Of a stretch of 10,130 nt of DNA, positions 6,164 to 10,130 are shown in pieces; position 1 is the first letter of the stretch, and each line of letters starts with the position of its first letter. The position numbers and the translations under genes are program-made. The DNA lies in assembly GCA_026986655.1 (NCBI GenBank), contig JALSOD010000192.1:1-10130 (forward strand), written 5' to 3'. Source of the DNA: Caldifarciminota bacterium (GTDB taxonomy: Bacteria > Hydrothermota > Hydrothermia > B15-G9 > WFZT01). Below the pieces are notes generated by a model, which did not search any database, was not told the DNA's origin, and was given only the letters and a program-made list of their open reading frames with translations.

Positions 6164-7805
6164 CTGGTGCACCTCCAATTTTTATCTGCGGATAGAGTAC
6201 AAGCTCAAACGTTACATATCCAACACCCTCTAACTCATTCTTCTTCAAATAAACAAGGTCAACCTTATTCCAGATGTTCTTTGCGTCGGCCAATCTCTTC
6301 ATAAAATTCGACACCTCGATGGAGGTGAACGCTCCCCCATCTATCAAGAATCTTTTAATGTTGCCCTCAGAATCTTCTTTCAGTTCGTTGATCCACGTGT
6401 TAGGTGGAATACTCCGGTTAATGCTATTTAAAATCTGAATATGGAAAGCCCTGTCTCCGGCTATTTGCTTTATCACATCAATCTTTTTTGATAGTTCTGT
6501 CTTCTTCTTATCTATTTCCTGCAATATCTTTAACTTATCACCAAGTAATTTTTTCTCCTCTTGTATTTCCTTTTCCTGTTTTAAAAGCATCTCATAGGTT
6601 GAAATCTGTGCTTTATTAGCAAAAAAGATAAATACAAGAGTTGCCAAAAACAAAACTCCGGGAGCAATTAAATTTCCGACAAGCGGCGGAATTTTTATCC
6701 TTTTCCTTTCTCCCCTTTTATATGGACTTAAATTGATAAGCGTTTCGGCCGAAACCTCTATCCCTCTAAGGGCACATCCCATTACAACAGAGAATAACCG
6801 CTGCTCTTTCTCTGAAATCTCAAATTTTTCTTCAATTTCCTCCCTATTAGCAACGTTTTTAAATGGATCAACAATAACAAGTTCAATGTCTTCGAAGAGC
6901 ATTTTGAGCGGTTCTTCGATGTTCCTGATGTTTACTCCTCCTCCTGTGAGAAATACACCGGAGATATCCAGTCCAGAAATCGATATATATCTTTGAATTT
7001 CGTCAGCAAGGGATTGATTTAGACCATTTATAATAGTCTCAAAACTCGCAACCTGCTCGTCTGGGATTTCTGAATTGAACAATAATTCATTAGCTTCATC
7101 ATAATCGATATTCATAAATTTTGTTAAAGAATCAATATACTTTTTGATAGAAAAGTCTCCATCCTGGTGATCGTAATAAAGTCCGTTGGAGATCATGATA
7201 TAAGAGGAACCATCAAAACCGATGTCAATGATGAGGTAATTTTTATCTGGTTCTAAATAATAATTGAATTTTACCGTGTTTATTAATGAAAGAGGGGTTG
7301 CATCAAGAATTCCCAGAGTCAGTCCTGCAAAGTGGAGTGAATCTTCGATCATGTAAACCGTTTCCTGCCTCGTAGCCACGATATAAACAGGTATATCTCC
7401 CCCACTGGATTTCGGTGGCAAAATCCAATAATCCCAAAAAACAGTCTCAATATCGAATGGCAACACCCTTTGTGCCTCTTCTACAATCCTAACTTCTAAC
7501 TCCTGAGATTCAGCGGGAGATATAAGGAAATTTTTAATTATGAGATTTTTTCCCCCAACTGAGGTAACTGCAAATTTTTTGGAGATCTTAAGATTTTCAA
7601 GAAGTTCCTTGATTTCCGATGCTATTACTTCCCTATCTATGATCTCTTTTGCAACAACACTATCAGATGGCGTTTCCCCATAACCAATGCTTTTAATGTA
7701 AACATCGTCCCCTTTTTTCTCAACTTCTAAAACTTTGATCAGGCTGGAGCCTATATCAACGCCTACTACACCAGACAGTTTGCCTTTTTTAAAAAAAGGT
7801 AACAT
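6147..7805 (-). CDS. pilM/pilN: PilM-PilN fusion: actin-like cytoplasmic ATPase joined to inner-membrane PilN
   Basis: This is one 552-residue frame containing two normally separate proteins. Residues 1-349 are PilM, an actin-fold protein: phosphate-1 motif GVDIGSSLIKVLEV (15-28), the VRIVEEAQRVLPFDIE helix (105-120), phosphate-2 LIIDIGFDGSSYIMI (191-205), adenosine motif LTGGGVNI (286-293), and the typical end VVMGCALRG. Residues about 356-552 are PilN: the conserved cytoplasmic peptide INLSPYKRGERKR (usually 'INLLP'), which in other T4P inserts into a groove of PilM; one transmembrane helix at about 375-397; a charged coiled coil at about 400-447; and a periplasmic alpha/beta domain (INRSIPPNTWINEL, then FLIDGGAFT). 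The fusion tethers PilM to its own binding peptide. The ATG lies 2 bp after the previous stop with only a poor Shine-Dalgarno, so translational coupling is likely. Family calls are strong. The fusion is read directly in one uninterrupted frame, though a compensated sequencing error at the junction (near 6740-6760) cannot be fully excluded. Confidence 0.9.
   Translation of the reverse strand: MLPFFKKGKLSGVVGVDIGSSLIKVLEVEKKGDDVYIKSIGYGETPSDSVVAKEIIDREVIASEIKELLENLKISKKFAVTSVGGKNLIIKNFLISPAESQELEVRIVEEAQRVLPFDIETVFWDYWILPPKSSGGDIPVYIVATRQETVYMIEDSLHFAGLTLGILDATPLSLINTVKFNYYLEPDKNYLIIDIGFDGSSYIMISNGLYYDHQDGDFSIKKYIDSLTKFMNIDYDEANELLFNSEIPDEQVASFETIINGLNQSLADEIQRYISISGLDISGVFLTGGGVNIRNIEEPLKMLFEDIELVIVDPFKNVANREEIEEKFEISEKEQRLFSVVMGCALRGIEVSAETLINLSPYKRGERKRIKIPPLVGNLIAPGVLFLATLVFIFFANKAQISTYEMLLKQEKEIQEEKKLLGDKLKILQEIDKKKTELSKKIDVIKQIAGDRAFHIQILNSINRSIPPNTWINELKEDSEGNIKRFLIDGGAFTSIEVSNFMKRLADAKNIWNKVDLVYLKKNELEGVGYVTFELVLYPQIKIGGAPVGLQR
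6172..6176 (-). promoter_or_regulatory. Ribosome binding site (GGAGG) deciding the pilO start
   Basis: GGAGG occurs on the minus strand inside the last codons of PilM-PilN (encoding the IGGAP region). It sits 8 bases before a TTG at 6163, an ideal distance. The TTG at 6178 overlaps the site itself and has no upstream Shine-Dalgarno, so 6163 is preferred as the pilO start. Confidence 0.6.
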
Positions 7806-7807
7806 CT

Positions 7808-8938
7808 CTACAAGCTGGAGCTGAGAAACTTCTTGATGGCAAGAATTTTCTGAGCTATTCCTTCAAGATCCCTGAAAGTGCGTGGATTCTCTTTGAGGAT
7901 AGTCTCAATGTCCATAGGAGATAGCTTAAATTTTGATGAACTCAGATATTTAATAGCAGTGTCTCTATCAATCTCTTCGAGTTCTACATCAATCATGGAC
8001 TTTAACAATGAGAGAAATTTTCTGGAAACTGCCTTCAACTCATCTGGTCCGATCATAGTTGCAGCAAGAATTTGCTTGCCGTTCTGTATAAATCTCTCCA
8101 TTAGATAGGCAAGTTCTTCTTGAAGATAAGGCCTATTCTGGACATACTCTATCTCATCCATAATAAGTGCATCAGAGGATAGAATAAATTCTCTAAAGCC
8201 AGCGATATCAAAACTGTTTTTTGCTTTGACATATTCATTTTCAAAATCGGGGACGCTAAGGGCAACCGTCTTTTTGCCCTGTTCCTTCAAAGCCCTATCA
8301 ACGGCACCGAGAAGATAGGTTTTCCCTGACCCGGTTTCGCCGATCACAAGTAAGTTGTAAATTTCAGAATTCAAGAAGGCCTGAGCCAGTTTGAATGCCT
8401 TCTCATTACACTCACCCACAATGAAGTCATCAAAACTACCCGGAAGCTCATTTGATCTTATCTCAGGACGCACTGGAGGAAAGGGTTTAACCTTCTCTTC
8501 TCCACGTTCCTCTTCGGCATAAAATTCTCTTATGGCATCTTCTATTTCGGTCTTTCTTGCAATTAATGGAACTATATTCAAATCTGTAACTGCCTTCAAT
8601 TCTTTCAATACGTCCTCACTCAAGGGCTCAGAGAAGGCAACGATAAGATCACGCTCTATTCTCCTGATTGGTATGAGAGCAAACTTCCTCGTCAAATGCG
8701 AAGGAACATGGTAAGTAGCTTCCTCGTCAATTTTTATATCTTTTAAGGAAACTACCGGTATTTTATATTTTTCTGAGATGAATGAAAGGAGCTCATCCTC
8801 TGTGATATATCCATCATTAATCAAAATGTCTTCTATCCTCTCGCCCCTTTCCCACTGTTTCCTTACTATTTCCTCTTTTTCACTTTCACTGATCAAACCC
8901 ACAGACAGGAGATCGTTTAAAATTTTTAATTGACTCAT
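7808..8938 (-). CDS. GspE/MshE N-terminal domain fused to a DnaA-like AAA+ ATPase
   Basis: This 376-residue protein has two parts. Residues about 5-140 match the GspE/MshE N-terminal (MshEN) fold of type II secretion/T4P motor ATPases: LLSVGLIS, GERIEDILINDGYITEDEL, YKIPVVSL, then RKFALIPIRRIERDLIVAFSEP. A charged, Pro-containing linker (141-166) follows. Residues 168-371 resemble DnaA domain III: SFDDFIVGECNEKA (DnaA 'F-FVxGxxN-A'), YNLLVIGETGSGKT (Walker A 200-207), ALIMDEIEYV (Walker B, D261/E262), KQILAAT (sensor 1), and FRDLEG (355-360, sensor II R356). DnaA domain IV, the DNA-binding helix-turn-helix, is absent because the protein stops just after domain III. The stretch that normally carries the arginine finger reads SRKFLSLLKS, without the second Arg. 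The C-terminal half is not a PilB/PilT-type secretion ATPase. It probably binds ATP in the cytoplasm and may signal to or assemble the PilM-N-O-P complex. ExeA/GspA-type or IstB/DnaC-type AAA proteins are alternatives, but the VGxxN and RDLEG motifs favour DnaA/Hda. Domain calls are good; function is inferred. Confidence 0.75.
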   Translation of the reverse strand: MSQLKILNDLLSVGLISESEKEEIVRKQWERGERIEDILINDGYITEDELLSFISEKYKIPVVSLKDIKIDEEATYHVPSHLTRKFALIPIRRIERDLIVAFSEPLSEDVLKELKAVTDLNIVPLIARKTEIEDAIREFYAEEERGEEKVKPFPPVRPEIRSNELPGSFDDFIVGECNEKAFKLAQAFLNSEIYNLLVIGETGSGKTYLLGAVDRALKEQGKKTVALSVPDFENEYVKAKNSFDIAGFREFILSSDALIMDEIEYVQNRPYLQEELAYLMERFIQNGKQILAATMIGPDELKAVSRKFLSLLKSMIDVELEEIDRDTAIKYLSSSKFKLSPMDIETILKENPRTFRDLEGIAQKILAIKKFLSSSL

Positions 8939-9954
8939 AATTTTCCACTCCTGAGGTTTTTAATTCTTCTCTCAACGTCTCTAAAATTTCCGAAATAAGT
9001 TTTTGCCTTCAAGTAATACTTGAGAGCCTTATCATATTCACCAATAAGCTCATAGGCTCTTCCAGTGTAATAGATGGTCTCTGGGTCCAATCTTACTTCT
9101 TCAAAATCTTCAATCGTATTTTTGATCTCTTCTTTACTTTCAGTTTCAACAAGACATTTGATGAGGACCTTTTCCCAATCAAATCCGTTTCTCTCTTCAA
9201 GACTTGAATTATGAAGAAGCCAGAGGGCCTCCCTGAAAAAACCACCTTTTATGAGGGCATTTAAACTGTCGTAGTTCACGCTTAGAGGCCTATATCTATC
9301 TTCTGAAAGTTTTCTAAGAATGGTTTTCAGAAAATCAGGGTCTGTGGTCTCAGACACAAACTTCTCAGATTCACCGGGAATGGAAAGATCAATTATGGTC
9401 TCGTCTCCTATCTTCACGTGAGTTTCAGCAAGCAGAGGGGGTACATCATCGCTGTAAATTTCTCCCTCATATCCGATGGTAAAGTCCTCTTCTGTTTCCC
9501 CTCCATTTCCAATTCTCTCCTTCAACGAGTTGAACAATCTGGTTAGCCTTAGCTTAACCTCAGGATTCTGGGCAGAGGTAATCAAAAAATTGACCAGTCC
9601 TGCAACTTCCTCTGTCTGAGCATCTGAAAGTTCGTCGGGATTTAATATCGAAATGTACCTTATAGCTTCTCCATACTCCCCTATTTTCGTAAAAAGTCTT
9701 GAGATTTTTATTATTGTTTCAATATCTTTTCCGATGTACCTCAAAATCTTTTTTGATATTGCAAGCGCATTTTGATAACTTGCTCCCCGCTCCAACAGCT
9801 CAATGGCCCGTTTGTATTCCTGCAGTGCCATCTTTTTATCACCTGATTTTATAAACAGATCACCAAGTGTATTGAGAATCATCGGATTATCTGGATTTTC
9901 AGATGCGAGCTTTCTATAATAATCTATGGCATCACTCAAAGTCCCAAACTTCAT
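8935..9954 (-). CDS. Cytoplasmic tetratricopeptide-repeat (TPR) protein of the pilus operon
   Basis: This 339-residue protein has no signal peptide or membrane segment, so it is probably cytoplasmic. TPR-type helical pairs are visible at about residues 4-55 (AIDYYRKLASENPDNP, then NTLGDLFIKSGDKKMALQEYKRAIELL), 59-104 and, after a gap, 291-325 (IYYTGRAYELIGEYDKALKYYLKAK). The middle, about 150-205, is acidic and looks like a flexible linker. A further helical segment follows at about 206-285. TPR domains bind other proteins; no enzymatic motif is seen. The gene starts after a clear GGGAGA site and ends in a 4-bp ATGA overlap with the MshEN-DnaA-like gene, so the two are probably co-translated and may work together. 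Classical T4P TPR proteins such as PilF/PilW (lipoprotein pilotins) are exported, and this one is not, so I do not equate them. FimV-like scaffolds are also different in layout. The TPR call is strong; the partner and role are unknown. Confidence 0.8.
   Translation of the reverse strand: MKFGTLSDAIDYYRKLASENPDNPMILNTLGDLFIKSGDKKMALQEYKRAIELLERGASYQNALAISKKILRYIGKDIETIIKISRLFTKIGEYGEAIRYISILNPDELSDAQTEEVAGLVNFLITSAQNPEVKLRLTRLFNSLKERIGNGGETEEDFTIGYEGEIYSDDVPPLLAETHVKIGDETIIDLSIPGESEKFVSETTDPDFLKTILRKLSEDRYRPLSVNYDSLNALIKGGFFREALWLLHNSSLEERNGFDWEKVLIKCLVETESKEEIKNTIEDFEEVRLDPETIYYTGRAYELIGEYDKALKYYLKAKTYFGNFRDVERRIKNLRSGKL
8948..8952 (-). promoter_or_regulatory. Ribosome binding site (AGGAG) of the MshEN-DnaA-like gene
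   Basis: AGGAG lies on the minus strand 9 bases before the ATG at 8938, inside the 3' end of the TPR gene. It supports this start and indicates independent initiation in addition to ATGA coupling. Confidence 0.65.
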
Positions 9955-9998
9955 GGCTTTTCTCCCAAAATTTAATAATAAGTATTAACCAAACAAAG
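9955..9998 (-). other. Short intergenic gap between pilD end and the TPR gene
   Basis: These 44 bp, the longest non-coding stretch in the window, are AT-rich on the minus strand and contain the ribosome binding site of the next gene. I see no hairpin followed by a T-run and no convincing pair of -35/-10 boxes. Read-through from the prepilin peptidase gene is the simplest interpretation, although a weak promoter in the AT-rich run cannot be excluded. Confidence 0.5.
9961..9966 (-). promoter_or_regulatory. Ribosome binding site (GGGAGA) of the TPR gene
   Basis: On the minus strand GGGAGA lies just upstream of the ATG at 9954, with 6 bases between them. This is a good Shine-Dalgarno match and supports the chosen start. 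Confidence 0.65.
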
Positions 9999-10130
9999 TC
10001 AAGAGACAAGAAGTTTTGCCACAAAATGCAGGATTTGAGGTTTGAGTATGACACCGAGGTAAGTAGCGATAGAAATGAAAGGGCCGAAGGGTACCCTTTT
10101 ATCACCTGTTTTTAAAATCCTCCATATTCC
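9999..10130 (-). CDS. pilD: Prepilin peptidase (type IV leader peptidase), C-terminal fragment
   Basis: This is an open frame entering from the high-coordinate edge and ending at a TGA at 9999-10001; 43 residues are visible. The fragment starts GIWRILKTGDKRVPFGPFIS and continues into a hydrophobic segment. The pattern of a basic loop followed by PFGPF and a last membrane helix is the conserved end of A24-family prepilin peptidases (PilD/GspO), where '(I/V)PFGPFL' precedes the final transmembrane segment. These inner-membrane aspartyl proteases cut the leader of type IV prepilins and N-methylate the new N-terminus in bifunctional versions. The catalytic aspartates and any zinc-binding N-terminal domain lie outside the window, so activity cannot be judged. 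Its position directly before a pilMNOPQ cluster agrees with the call. The call rests on a short but characteristic motif. Confidence 0.72.
   Translation of the reverse strand, partial: GIWRILKTGDKRVPFGPFISIATYLGVILKPQILHFVAKLLVS

Noticed and set aside
6735..6760. PilM-PilN fusion as a frameshift artefact
   Set aside because: The reading frame is continuous with sensible residues on both sides and no homopolymer at the junction, so a single indel error would not be expected to join the two proteins so cleanly; kept as a real fusion with a caveat.
7783..7799. Near-perfect palindrome of a T6 run followed by A7, flanked by CC and GG
   Set aside because: It falls in the first codons of PilM-PilN, encoding PFFKKGK, a usual PilM N-terminus. 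It has no GC stem for a terminator, so it is most simply codon content, though the homopolymers are a possible slippage site.
7808..8938. Calling this gene PilB or PilT (pilus motor ATPase)
   Set aside because: Only the N-terminal domain resembles the motors. The Asp box, His box and C-terminal secretion ATPase motifs are absent, and the ATPase half has DnaA-like motifs.
8935..9954. Calling the TPR protein PilF/PilW pilotin
   Set aside because: No signal peptide or lipobox is present and the acidic linker layout differs; TPR content alone does not justify the name.
9955..9998. Possible promoter in the AT-rich gap before the TPR gene
   Set aside because: A TATTAT-like box can be picked out but no -35 element at proper distance was found; AT-rich DNA gives such matches by chance.

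Overview
The window is a single, tightly packed, leftward-reading (minus strand) type IV pilus (T4P) assembly operon. Its presence points to a Gram-negative (diderm) bacterium, because it encodes an outer-membrane secretin (PilQ) and the whole inner-membrane alignment platform. The proteins are rich in Lys, Glu and Ile, Arg is often AGA/AGG, and the DNA is AT-leaning. The exported protein at the low-coordinate end mixes FlgD-like Ig modules carrying SPNNDG motifs with long Ig-like tandem repeats. That style is common in uncultured FCB/WOR-3-like lineages. This lineage assignment is an inference and is not proven by anything in the window.

Order in the direction of transcription (high to low coordinates): (1) the last 43 codons of a prepilin peptidase (PilD/GspO-like), cut by the window edge; (2) a 44-bp gap; (3) a cytoplasmic TPR protein; (4) a protein joining a GspE/MshE-type N-terminal domain to a DnaA-like AAA+ ATPase domain; (5) a natural-looking PilM-PilN fusion; (6) PilO; (7) a PilP-like protein with an AMIN domain at its N-terminus; (8) a short PilQ secretin that lacks an AMIN domain; (9) a very large secreted protein that is still open at position 1, with at least 1209 residues in the window. 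From gene 3 onward every junction is an overlap of 4 to 17 bp or a 2-bp gap, so translation is probably coupled and no internal promoter or terminator is evident.

How the parts fit together: the prepilin peptidase matures pilins. PilM (cytoplasmic, actin-like) binds the cytoplasmic tail of PilN, which here is the same polypeptide. PilN and PilO form the periplasmic coiled-coil and ferredoxin-like clamp. PilP bridges PilO to the secretin PilQ in the outer membrane. The TPR protein and the MshEN-DnaA-like ATPase are encoded just before these and may act as cytoplasmic regulators or assembly factors. The Ig-repeat protein follows pilQ directly and may be a surface stalk, adhesin or pilus-associated exoprotein. 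The assembly/retraction motors (PilB, PilT), PilC and the pilins are not in the window.

The most unusual points are the MshEN-DnaA domain III fusion with no DNA-binding domain and apparently no arginine finger, the PilM-PilN fusion, the AMIN domain located on PilP rather than PilQ, and the giant Ig-repeat protein embedded in the pilus operon. No RNA gene, CRISPR array, insertion sequence or origin was seen. No stretch longer than 44 bp lacks a gene.
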